From contig NZ_JAGGOI010000037.1 in NCBI RefSeq assembly GCF_018614585.1, positions 22,690 to 86,689 on the forward strand: a DNA stretch of 64,000 nt. Reading direction: 5' to 3'. This DNA comes from Streptomyces sp. ISL-1. Its GTDB lineage: Bacteria; Actinomycetota; Actinomycetes; Streptomycetales; Streptomycetaceae. Numbering within the stretch: the stretch's first letter is position 1; every line of letters begins with the position of its first letter. Both the position numbers and the translations under genes were made by a program. The notes under the pieces were generated by a model. That model searched no databases and was not told the origin of the DNA. It saw only the letters and a list, made by a program, of their open reading frames with translations. Below are positions 37,446 through 45,257 of this stretch, in pieces.

Positions 37446-38294
37446 GTGAGCGAGAAGAACCAGGAACGGAAGCGTGCCGCGCGCGAGCGGCTCCAGCAGC
37501 AGCGTGAGTCGGACAAGGCGCGCGAGAAAAGACGGCGGGTGCTGATCGTCTCCGCCGCGGTGGTGGGCGTCCTCGGCCTGGCCGCCGTCGTCGGCGTGAT
37601 CGCCGCGAACGCCGGAAAGGCCGGGAAGAAAGACAGCGGTTCCGACACCGGTCCGCTCCTCGCGCCGGCGGGCGTGCAGGGCAAGGACCAGCTCGCGATC
37701 CCGGTGGGCGCGAACGACGCGCCGTCCACCCTCACGGTGTGGGAGGACTTCCGCTGCCCGGCCTGCGCCAGTTTCGAGAACGCCTTCCGGGACACCATCC
37801 ATGAGCTCGAGCGGACGGGCCAGCTCAAGATCGAGTACCACCTCGCCACCATCATCGACGGGAACATGGGCGGCAGCGGCTCGCTGCACGCGGCGAACGC
37901 CGCGGCGTGCGCGCAGGACGTAGGGAAATTCGTCCCGTACCACGATGTTCTGTACCAGAACCAGCCGCCGGAGACGGACGACGCCTTCGCCAACAACAGC
38001 AGGCTGATCGAGCTCGCCGGCAAGGTCGACGGCCTGGTCACCCCCGAATTCCGCAGCTGTGTGGAGGAGGGCAAACACAACGCCTGGGTGGCCAAGTCGA
38101 ACGCCGCCTTCAGGAGCGGTGGCTTCCGCGGTACCCCGACCGTGCTGCTCAACGGGGAGTCCGTCTTCCCGCAGAAGGGCTCCGAGCGGATCACCGTCCC
38201 CAACTTCAAGAAGTGGGTGGCAGAGGCGAACAAGGGCAAGAAGCCGGGCACCCAGCGGCCCAGCCCGAGTCCGGGTGGTTCTGCCTCCTCCTGA
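37446..38294 (+). CDS. Membrane-anchored DsbA/thioredoxin-fold disulfide protein (paralogue)
   Basis: 282 aa from GTG 37446 (VSEKNQERKRAARERLQQ). A basic N-terminus is followed by one anchor (VLIVSAAVVGVLGLAAVVGVI) and a DsbA domain with CPAC in WEDFRCPACASFENAF near residue 110 and the cis-Pro loop GTPTVLLNGE near 236. The tail is Pro/Ser-rich. It has the same architecture as the protein at 7628-8443 but low identity. It lies directly upstream of lgt; both act on exported proteins. Its stop codon lies inside a 14-bp tandem repeat. Confidence 0.9.
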   Translation: MSEKNQERKRAARERLQQQRESDKAREKRRRVLIVSAAVVGVLGLAAVVGVIAANAGKAGKKDSGSDTGPLLAPAGVQGKDQLAIPVGANDAPSTLTVWEDFRCPACASFENAFRDTIHELERTGQLKIEYHLATIIDGNMGGSGSLHAANAAACAQDVGKFVPYHDVLYQNQPPETDDAFANNSRLIELAGKVDGLVTPEFRSCVEEGKHNAWVAKSNAAFRSGGFRGTPTVLLNGESVFPQKGSERITVPNFKKWVAEANKGKKPGTQRPSPSPGGSASS

Positions 38295-38346
38295 CGGCCT
38301 CCCGCTGACGGCCTCCCGCTGACGGCCTCCCGCTGACGGCCTCTGC
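38291..38346. repeat. 14-bp tandem repeat spanning a stop codon
   Basis: The unit CTGACGGCCTCCCG occurs at 38291, 38305 and 38319, with a fourth, shorter copy at 38333. The first copy supplies the TGA of the DsbA-like gene, so loss of one copy would not change the protein end. Confidence 0.88.
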
Positions 38347-38362
38347 CGCAGCCTCCCGGCGT

Positions 38363-38396
38363 ACATCGGTGTACATAGCGACACACATCGGTGTAC
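38363..38396. promoter_or_regulatory. Pair of 12-bp direct repeats upstream of lgt
   Basis: ACATCGGTGTAC occurs at 38363 and 38385, starts 22 bp apart (two helical turns). Each is also internally palindromic at its ends (GTAC...GTAC). It lies about 80 bp before the lgt start, where a regulator site or promoter would be expected. Confidence 0.45.
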
Positions 38397-38477
38397 GTCC
38401 GGGGCGCGGCTCGTTATCCATACGTTGCCGGGTGGGTTGCCGTGGGTCCCGCCCGGCAGGGTAGCGTCGGTCCTGCC

Positions 38478-39449
38478 ATGGAAATTGCCTACATTCCCAG
38501 CCCGTCGACCGGAGTGATCCACCTCGGACCGCTCCCGCTGCGCGGCTATGCCTTCTGCATCATCATCGGTGTCTTCGCGGCCGTCTGGTACGGCAACAAG
38601 CGATGGATCGCTCGCGGCGGCAAGGCCGGCACCGTGGCCGACATCGCCGTCTGGGCGGTGCCCTTCGGTCTCGTCGGCGGTCGGCTGTACCACGTGATCA
38701 CCGACTACCAGCTGTATTTCAGCGAGGGTGAGAACTGGGTCGACGCCTTCAAGATCTGGGAGGGCGGCCTCGGCATCTGGGGCGCGATCGCGCTCGGCGC
38801 GGTCGGTGCCTGGATCGGCTGCCGCCGCCGCGGGATCCCGTTGCCGGCCTGGGCGGACGCCCTCGCGCCCGCCATCGCCATAGCGCAGGCGATCGGCCGC
38901 TGGGGCAACTGGTTCAACCAGGAGCTGTACGGCAAGCCGACGGATCTGCCGTGGGCCCTCAAGATCACCGAGGGTACGAACCGCGAGGCGGGCCTCTACC
39001 ACCCGACATTCCTGTACGAGTCCCTGTGGTGCATCGGCGTCGCGCTTCTGGTCATCTGGGCCGACCGGCGCTTCAAGCTGGGACACGGCCGGGCGTTCGC
39101 CCTCTACGTCGCTTCGTACTGCGTGGGCCGGGCCTGGATCGAGTACATGCGCGTCGACGAGGCGCACCACGTGCTGGGGCTGCGCCTCAATGTGTGGACC
39201 TCGATCGTCGTCTTCGTGCTGGCGGTGACGTACATGGTGATCTCGGCGCGGGTGCGGCCCGGGCGCGAGGAGATCGTCGAGCCGGAGAGGCCTGACAAGT
39301 CGGCGAACGCGGCGGCTGCGAAGCCGGACGGTGACGACGCCGTGGGTGACCCTGCGGACCACCCTGTGGACCACCCGGTGGACAGGGACGGTGCTGCCGC
39401 GGAGGACTCGGGCGCCGGCGCGGACGCGGAGTCGGCCAAGAAGGGCTGA
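38478..39449 (+). CDS. lgt: Prolipoprotein diacylglyceryl transferase
   Basis: 323 aa from ATG 38478. It has seven helices, the Lgt signature GRWGNWFNQELYG near residue 141, and an upstream LRGYAFCIIIGVFAAVW with the conserved RxYG region. HPTFLYESLW and GRAFALYVASYCVGRAWIEYMR follow. The enzyme transfers diacylglycerol from phosphatidylglycerol to the lipobox Cys of prolipoproteins. The last 55 residues form an acidic, repetitive tail (DHPVDHPVD), a common streptomycete extension. Confidence 0.97.
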   Translation: MEIAYIPSPSTGVIHLGPLPLRGYAFCIIIGVFAAVWYGNKRWIARGGKAGTVADIAVWAVPFGLVGGRLYHVITDYQLYFSEGENWVDAFKIWEGGLGIWGAIALGAVGAWIGCRRRGIPLPAWADALAPAIAIAQAIGRWGNWFNQELYGKPTDLPWALKITEGTNREAGLYHPTFLYESLWCIGVALLVIWADRRFKLGHGRAFALYVASYCVGRAWIEYMRVDEAHHVLGLRLNVWTSIVVFVLAVTYMVISARVRPGREEIVEPERPDKSANAAAAKPDGDDAVGDPADHPVDHPVDRDGAAAEDSGAGADAESAKKG

Positions 39450-39488
39450 CCGCGGACATCTGCGACTCGAACTGCGTGACTTGCGCGA

Positions 39489-39525
39489 CGAGGCCGCCAG
39501 GACCGAAAGGGTCCCGGCGGCCTCG
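39489..39525. terminator. Bidirectional terminator between lgt and the CitE-like gene
   Basis: A long stem (CGAGGCCGCCAGGACC / GGGTCCCGGCGGCCTCG, loop GAAA) with one bulge, lying between convergent stop codons at 39449 and 39583. Confidence 0.85.
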
Positions 39526-39582
39526 TGCGTTTCTCGTCTGATCCTGCGCCCTTCGTTCCTTCGTTCCTGGGCTCCGCCGCGC

Positions 39583-40383
39583 CTATCCGCCCTCGCGTCG
39601 CGCAAGGGAGAGGGTCCGCTGCGCGGCGGCCACGATCGCGGCGTCCACGAAGCGGCCGTCCGGCAGGGCCAGCGCGCCCTCGTCCGTTGCGGCAGCCTTG
39701 ACGACCTCCTCCGCGGCCTCGATCTCCTCGGGCGTGGGGCGGAACGCGCGCTCGATGACCGGGAGCTGGCGGGGGTGGATGGCCGCCCTGCCCAGGAAGC
39801 CGAGAGCGCGGCCGTGGGTGCAGGAGGCGTAGAGGGCGTCCAGGTCGCGGATGTCGGGGAAGACCGACTGGACCGGTGGCGCCAGACCGGCCGCGCGGGC
39901 GGCGACCACGATGCGGGTGCGCGGCCAGTCGAGGCCGGTGCCGTCCCGTATGCCGAGGTCGGCGCGGAGGTCGGCCTCGCCGATGGCGATTCCGTGGACG
40001 GCGGGGTGTGCGGTGGCGATGGAGTACGCGTGTTCGATGGCGAGAGCGGATTCGAGGAGCGCGTAGAGGGGGACGCCGGGGGCGCGGGCGGCGATCCGCC
40101 GGATGTCAGTGGCGTGTGCGACCTTGGGGATACGCAGAGCACGGAGGCCGGGGAGAGTGGTCAGGGCCTCGACGTCATGGGGGGTGTTGATGCGGACATG
40201 GACCGGAAGCGTCTGGGGGGATGCGAGAAGTTCGGCTGTGGCGGCCAGCGCGTACTTCTTGCGGTCGGGGGACACGGCGTCCTCCAGATCGACGATCACG
40301 ACGTCGGCGCTGGACGCGAGGGCCTTGTGCACGACCTCGGGCCGGTCCCCGGGGGCGTACAGCCAGGTGAGGGGGGTGGTCAT
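39583..40383 (-). CDS. CitE-like HpcH/HpaI aldolase/lyase family protein
   Basis: 266 aa, ATG overlapping the CoA-transferase stop (ATGA). Motifs: WLYAPGDRPEVVHKAL, VVIVDLEDAVSPDRK (metal-binding region), VHVRINTPH, LYALLESALAI with the metal Glu, GEADLRADLGI, and GFLGRAAIHPRQLPVIERAF. Such proteins cleave or form C-C bonds of acyl-CoA thioesters (citramalyl-CoA, malyl-CoA, HMG-CoA type). Last gene of the seven-gene minus-strand operon; pairing with a CoA-transferase suggests the pathway ends in a CoA-thioester cleavage. Confidence 0.88.
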   Translation of the reverse strand: MTTPLTWLYAPGDRPEVVHKALASSADVVIVDLEDAVSPDRKKYALAATAELLASPQTLPVHVRINTPHDVEALTTLPGLRALRIPKVAHATDIRRIAARAPGVPLYALLESALAIEHAYSIATAHPAVHGIAIGEADLRADLGIRDGTGLDWPRTRIVVAARAAGLAPPVQSVFPDIRDLDALYASCTHGRALGFLGRAAIHPRQLPVIERAFRPTPEEIEAAEEVVKAAATDEGALALPDGRFVDAAIVAAAQRTLSLARREGG

Positions 40384-41585
40384 AGGGCGCCCTGGGTGCG
40401 CAGAGCGGTGATGTCGGCCCGGGACAGGCCGAGTTCGGTGAGGACCTCCTCCGTGTCGGCGCCGTGCGGGCGGCCGGCCCAGCGGATGGCACCGGGGGTC
40501 TCGGAGAGTCGGAAGATGACGTTCTGCATCCGAAGGGGGCCGAGTTCGGGGTCGGGGACTTCGGTGATGGTGCCCAGCGCCTGGTATTGGGGGTCTTCCA
40601 TGACGTCACGGATGTCGTAGATCGGTGCGATCGCCGCTTCGGCCTTCTCGAAGGCGGCCATGGCCTCGGCTCGGGTGCGGCAGGCGATCCAGCCGCCGAC
40701 CGCCGCGTCGAGTACATCGGCGTGCTCGGCGCGGCCGCTTCCGGTGCTGAACCACGGCTCGTCGATCAGCTCCGGGCGGCCGACCAGATGCATGACGCGT
40801 TCGGCGATGGACTGGGCAGAGGTGGAGACGGCCAGCCAGGAGCCGTCGGCGGTGCGGTAGGTGTTGCGCGGGGCGTTGTTGCGGGAGCGATTGCCGGTCC
40901 GTGTCTGTACGTACCCGGTCTGGTCGTACCAGAGGGGCTGCGGGCCGAGCACGGTCAGGATCGGCTCGATGATCGCCATGTCGATGACCTGGCCGCGGCC
41001 GGTGGCGGTGCGGGCAGTGAGCGCGGTCATGACGGCGTACGAGGTGGCGAGCGCCGCGATCGAGTCGGCGAGGCCGAACGGAGGGAGGGTGGGCGGACCT
41101 TCGGGCTCGCCGGTGATGGAGGCGAAGCCGCTCATCGCCTCGGCGAGGGTGCCGAAGCCGGGGCGGTGGGAGTACGGGCCGAACTGCCCGAAGCCGGTGA
41201 CCCGGGTCAGGACGAGGCGGGGGTTGGCCGTGCTCAGCTCCTCCCAGCCGAGCTGCCATTTTTCGAGGGTGCCGGGGCGGAAGTTCTCGATGATCACGTC
41301 GGCGGTCGTCGCGAGACGCAGGAGGGTCTCGCGCCCGCCGGAGGTGGACAGGTCGAGGGTGACGGTGCGCTTGTTGCGGCCGAGCAGCTTCCACCACAGG
41401 CCCACGCCGTCCTTGTCGGGGCCGTGGCCCCGGGAGGGATCGGGCCGGGTGGGGTGCTCGACCTTGATGACCTCCGCGCCGAAGTCGCCGAGCATGGTGG
41501 CGGCCAGCGGCCCCGCGAAGAGCGTGGCCAGGTCGAGGACGCGCAGGCCGGTGAGGGGAGCGGGCGGCGGGGGAGTGTGGGTCAT
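40380..41585 (-). CDS. Class III (CaiB/BaiF) CoA-transferase
   Basis: 401 aa from ATG 41585, overlapping the ribokinase stop. Family features: LRVLDLATLFAGPLAATMLGDFGAEVIKVEHP, RNKRTVTLDLSTSGGRE, ENFRPGTLEKWQLGWEEL, and FGLADSIAALATSYAVMTAL with the likely catalytic Asp. It moves CoA between carboxylic acids. The donor and acceptor are unknown. Strict coupling to ribokinase upstream and a CitE-like lyase downstream implies a carboxylate derived from the pathway is activated and cleaved. Confidence 0.9.
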   Translation of the reverse strand: MTHTPPPPAPLTGLRVLDLATLFAGPLAATMLGDFGAEVIKVEHPTRPDPSRGHGPDKDGVGLWWKLLGRNKRTVTLDLSTSGGRETLLRLATTADVIIENFRPGTLEKWQLGWEELSTANPRLVLTRVTGFGQFGPYSHRPGFGTLAEAMSGFASITGEPEGPPTLPPFGLADSIAALATSYAVMTALTARTATGRGQVIDMAIIEPILTVLGPQPLWYDQTGYVQTRTGNRSRNNAPRNTYRTADGSWLAVSTSAQSIAERVMHLVGRPELIDEPWFSTGSGRAEHADVLDAAVGGWIACRTRAEAMAAFEKAEAAIAPIYDIRDVMEDPQYQALGTITEVPDPELGPLRMQNVIFRLSETPGAIRWAGRPHGADTEEVLTELGLSRADITALRTQGAL

Positions 41586-42469
41586 GAGGCGTCGTCGATC
41601 TCTGAGCGGTACGGCATGGAAGTGGAGGCGCCGGGGCGCTGGACGCACAGGGCGGCGGCGGCCGAGGCCCAGCTGAGGGCCTGCTGTACGGGCCTGCCCT
41701 CGACGAGCGCGACGGCGAGTGCGCCGACGAAGGTGTCACCGGCGCCGGTCGTGTCGACGGCCCGTACACGAGGCGCGGGCACGGTGACGGGAGCCGAGCC
41801 CCGGGCCGCGTACAAGCTGCCCGCCGACCCGAGCGTGATCACGACCTCGGGGACCTGACGCAGCAGCGCCTCGGCGGCCATGTGCGGGTCGGCAACCCCG
41901 GCCAGGGTGGCCGCCTCGTGCTCATTGGGCACCAACAGGTCGGTGACGGCGAGGAGTTCGGGAGGAAGGGGCTGGGCGGGTGCAGGGGTGAGGATGGTCC
42001 GTACTCCGTGCCGGCGCGCGGCTTCGGCGCCGTCGAGCACGGCGCTGAGGGGCAGTTCGAGCTGGAGGAGCAGTGCGTCGGAGGTGGCGATGAGGGCCTC
42101 GTCGCCGGGGCCGAGGGCGGTGACGGCGCCGTTCGCTCCGGGAATCACGACGATCGAGTTGCCGCCTTCGTCGTCGACGACGATGTGCGCGGTGCCGGAG
42201 GGGCCTTCCGCGGTGCGCAGCAGGTCGGTGTCGACGCCGGACGCTTCGAGTGTGTGCCTCAGCAGCTCGCCGAATTCGTCCGAGCCGACCGCGCCGATCA
42301 TCGCGACGTCGCCGCCGGCGCGGGCGGCGGCGACGGCCTGGTTGGCGCCCTTGCCGCCGGGGATCGTGCGGAACTCCCTTCCGGTGACGGTCTCTCCGCG
42401 TTTCGGCGCGTGCGGGACGTACGCGACGAGGTCCATGTTGGTGCTGCCTAGCACCACGATGCCGGTCAT
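41582..42469 (-). CDS. rbsK: Ribokinase-like PfkB sugar kinase
   Basis: 295 aa; ATG 42469 overlaps the stop of the preceding ARH gene. It shows both PfkB signatures: VVLGSTNMDLVAYV and GGKGANQAVAAARAGGDVAMIG near the N-terminus, and DTTGAGDTFVGALAVALVEG with the catalytic Asp near residue 249. It should phosphorylate ribose or a nucleoside/ribosyl product. Co-translation with ADP-ribosylglycohydrolase homologues suggests it acts on ribose freed by them (inference). Confidence 0.88.
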   Translation of the reverse strand: MTGIVVLGSTNMDLVAYVPHAPKRGETVTGREFRTIPGGKGANQAVAAARAGGDVAMIGAVGSDEFGELLRHTLEASGVDTDLLRTAEGPSGTAHIVVDDEGGNSIVVIPGANGAVTALGPGDEALIATSDALLLQLELPLSAVLDGAEAARRHGVRTILTPAPAQPLPPELLAVTDLLVPNEHEAATLAGVADPHMAAEALLRQVPEVVITLGSAGSLYAARGSAPVTVPAPRVRAVDTTGAGDTFVGALAVALVEGRPVQQALSWASAAAALCVQRPGASTSMPYRSEIDDAS

Positions 42470-44097
42470 GGGCGGACTGCCTCCTGGCGAGTGAGGTGGG
42501 CGAGGGTGTCGAAGCCGACGCCGTCGAATCCGGCGACGGAGGTGGCGAGACGATTCTTGAGGGGGATGGTCCAGCGGTCGGGAATCGCGGCGGGGTGGCC
42601 GGCGAGCAGACCCGCGATGGAGCCGGCGGTCGCGCCGTTGGAGTCGGTGTCCCAGCCCCCGGAGACGGCACGGCAGATGGAGCCGGTGAAGTCGCCGTCG
42701 GCGTGGGTGAGGGCGGCGGCGAGGAGGGCGGCGTTGGGGATGACGTGGACCCAGTGGTGGTGGCCGAGGGCGGTGTGGAGGCGGTCCACGACGATGTCGA
42801 AGCCGGGTTCGGCGCGGGCGGCGTCGATGCCGAGGCGGATGGCCTTGGCGAGCCGGGAGCGCGGGGGGATGACGGTGAGGCCGGTCCGCAGACACTGGTG
42901 GACGTCGCTCCGGCCGCCGGCCCCGGCGGCGATGGTGGCCGCGATGAACATCGCGCCGTAGATGCCGTTCGCGGTGTGGGTGAGCGACGCGTCGCGATGG
43001 GCCTGCGTGGCGGCCGCCGCGGGGTCGCCGGGGTGCGTCCAGCCGTGCATGTCGGCGCGGATGGCGGCGCCGATCCACTCCCTGAAGGGGTTGCGGTGGG
43101 CGGCGGTGAGCGGGGGTTCGACGCCGGAGAGGAGATTGCGGTAGGCGACGCGTTCGGCGGTGAAGGTACGGCCCGCCGGAAGCTCGTCGAGCCAGAGCCG
43201 GCCGAGCTGAGCGGTGGTGAACGCCTTTCCGTGGCGCTGGAGGAGAAGCAGGTTCAGGAGGGGGTAGTTGAGATCGTCGTCCTCGGGCATCCCGTCGATG
43301 TTCTCGGCCAGTGAGGTATCGGCGGACCGGCGATTCCACGGGTGTGCGGCGGCGAGGTCCGGGGGGAGGCCCTTGGCCGTGAACCATGTGTGGAGGGGCC
43401 AGTTGCCGGTGGCGCGGGCGATGCCGCGGATGGCGTGGAGGGGGAGCTTTTCGACGGGCTTGCCCAGGAGGCAGCCGATGGCGCGGCCGAGCCAGGAGGC
43501 GTGCAGGGCGTCGGGGCGGGGCCGCCTTTCCCCTGACCGGCCCTCCCCCGGAGCTTCGCCCGGGTGGGGGTGCCCCCGCCGCAGCCCGGGGGAGTATCCC
43601 CATCCCGAACCTGGGGGCAGGCCCCCGGCCCCCAGGCTCCTCGGCGCCGCGCGTGAGAAAGGGGTGGTGCTCTGCGCTGCGCGGGAGCCCGACGCCCCGG
43701 GCCAAGATGCTTCCGGCGGTCGGTCCACGGACTGGGCGTCGCCTGCGGGCCGCTGCTCGCGGAAGGAAACAGGTTGCCGCCCGCGGGCGTCAGCCGGGGG
43801 CGGCGTGGCGGGCCAGGCCGGGCAGGCTGCCTTGATCAGTGCGAGAGGCGTCGGCTCCCGCTCCGCCAACGGGGACGGCAGCAGGGCCAGTTCGTCCAGC
43901 AGCTCGTGCGCCAGCACCCGGAGCTCCGGGGGCGCTGGTGACGCGGACGCTCCGTCCCGCGGCGGGGCCGGGGAGCCACCCGCGCGTGCCCAGCGGGCGC
44001 GGATCTCCCGCGCGTCGCGGCCGTCCTCGTCCGCCTGGCGCAGTTCGTGGACCACCAGGTCCTCGGGCTGGACCCAGGTGAGCCGCAGGCCGGTCAT
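42466..44097 (-). CDS. ADP-ribosylglycohydrolase family protein (ARH-D) with low-complexity insert
   Basis: 543 aa, ATG 44097 overlapping the stop of ARH-C. After a conserved-looking N-terminal domain (LRLTWVQPEDLVVHELRQAD, to about residue 95), residues about 95-195 are Pro/Gly/Arg-rich and derive from DNA resembling the local intergenic repeats. The hydrolase domain begins DALHASWLGRAIGCLLGKP, with metal-site motifs MPEDDDLNY near 270 and GGWDTDSNGATAGSIAG near 480. GCLLG replaces the usual GDALG, as in a recognised subgroup. Such enzymes remove ADP-ribose or related ribosyl groups. Confidence 0.85.
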   Translation of the reverse strand: MTGLRLTWVQPEDLVVHELRQADEDGRDAREIRARWARAGGSPAPPRDGASASPAPPELRVLAHELLDELALLPSPLAEREPTPLALIKAACPAWPATPPPADARGRQPVSFREQRPAGDAQSVDRPPEASWPGASGSRAAQSTTPFSRAAPRSLGAGGLPPGSGWGYSPGLRRGHPHPGEAPGEGRSGERRPRPDALHASWLGRAIGCLLGKPVEKLPLHAIRGIARATGNWPLHTWFTAKGLPPDLAAAHPWNRRSADTSLAENIDGMPEDDDLNYPLLNLLLLQRHGKAFTTAQLGRLWLDELPAGRTFTAERVAYRNLLSGVEPPLTAAHRNPFREWIGAAIRADMHGWTHPGDPAAAATQAHRDASLTHTANGIYGAMFIAATIAAGAGGRSDVHQCLRTGLTVIPPRSRLAKAIRLGIDAARAEPGFDIVVDRLHTALGHHHWVHVIPNAALLAAALTHADGDFTGSICRAVSGGWDTDSNGATAGSIAGLLAGHPAAIPDRWTIPLKNRLATSVAGFDGVGFDTLAHLTRQEAVRP

Positions 44098-45257
44098 CGC
44101 GGATCCGTCAGATGGGCGAACGCCGATTCATGGGCGCGGCGGCGGGTCGTGTCGCGGTCGAAGATCTCGCGGCTGACCGCGGTCAGCGCCGTCGCCGGGG
44201 CGTGCAGGTCGAGGCGGCTGGCCTCGGCGACCGACTTCGCCCAGTCACTCGGCACCGCGGCCTCGCCGTGGAGCGCGCCCGCGATCGCCCCTGCCATCGT
44301 GGCGATCGAGTCGCAGTCACGGCCGTAGTTGACGGACCCGAGGACCGTACGGCGGTAGTCGCCGCCGCCCACCAGAAGCATGCCCAGGGCGATCGGGAGT
44401 TCCTCGATGGCGTGCAGCCGGGAGGGCCGGCGGGCGGCCAGCGACGGGGCGCGGTAGTCCGGGCCGACCGTGTCGAAGGGGGCGACGGCCGCTCGCAGCG
44501 GGGCCAGTGCCGACTCGAAGTCCGCGTGGTGCGGGGCGACTTCGGCCACCGCCTCGATCGCCGCGCCCGTGCCGTCCTTGGCCAGCGAGAGTGCCGCGTC
44601 CACGACCGTCGTGGGCGTCGCGCCGGGCAGGAACGCCGCGGCGACCGCCGCAGCGAAGACGCCCGCCGCCTCACGTCCGTACGAGGACTGGTGCGCGCCC
44701 GCGATGTCGATGGCCTCGGCGTAGGCGGCCGCCGGATGCGCCGCGTTCACCAGGCCCACCGGGGCCATGTACATCGCCGCGCCGCAGTTGACGATGTTGC
44801 CGACGCCCGCCTCGCGCGGGTCGTTGTGCCCGTAGTGCAGGCGGGCCACCATCCACTTCTCGGCGAGGAAGACGCGCTGCAAGGGGAGCGCCTCCGTCTC
44901 GAGCTCCGGAATCCAGCGGGGGTTCGACATCAGGTCCGGAACCAGATGGTCGGCGACGGCGTATGCGTCGAGGTGGTCGCGGACGGTGGTGTACACGCGG
45001 ATCAGCGCGTGCGTCATCAGGGTGTCGTCTGTGACGTGCCCGTCGCCCTTGTGGTACGGGGCGATGGGGCGGGCGGTGCGCCAGTCGTCGCCGTGCCACG
45101 GGCCGACGATGCCGTGGACACGGCCGCCGTGCCGCTCCACGATCTGCTCCGGGGTGTAGCCCTCGACCGGGCCGCCGAGCGCGTCACCGACCGCCGCGCC
45201 GATCAGGCTGCCGGTGATCCGGTCATCGAGTGTGAGCGTCGCGAGTGTCGTCGTCAT
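44094..45257 (-). CDS. ADP-ribosylglycohydrolase family protein (ARH-C), canonical
   Basis: 387 aa from ATG 45257 (GTG 45272 possible). All three metal-site motifs are intact: GSLIGAAVGDALGGPVEG, GHVTDDTLMTHALI, and NYGRDCDSIATMAGAIAGAL. The start overlaps the ARH-B coding end by 35 bp. DraG/ARH enzymes use two Mg2+ or Mn2+ to hydrolyse N- or O-glycosidic bonds to ADP-ribose; some relatives act on other ribosides. The precise substrate is unknown. Confidence 0.9.
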   Translation of the reverse strand: MTTTLATLTLDDRITGSLIGAAVGDALGGPVEGYTPEQIVERHGGRVHGIVGPWHGDDWRTARPIAPYHKGDGHVTDDTLMTHALIRVYTTVRDHLDAYAVADHLVPDLMSNPRWIPELETEALPLQRVFLAEKWMVARLHYGHNDPREAGVGNIVNCGAAMYMAPVGLVNAAHPAAAYAEAIDIAGAHQSSYGREAAGVFAAAVAAAFLPGATPTTVVDAALSLAKDGTGAAIEAVAEVAPHHADFESALAPLRAAVAPFDTVGPDYRAPSLAARRPSRLHAIEELPIALGMLLVGGGDYRRTVLGSVNYGRDCDSIATMAGAIAGALHGEAAVPSDWAKSVAEASRLDLHAPATALTAVSREIFDRDTTRRRAHESAFAHLTDPR

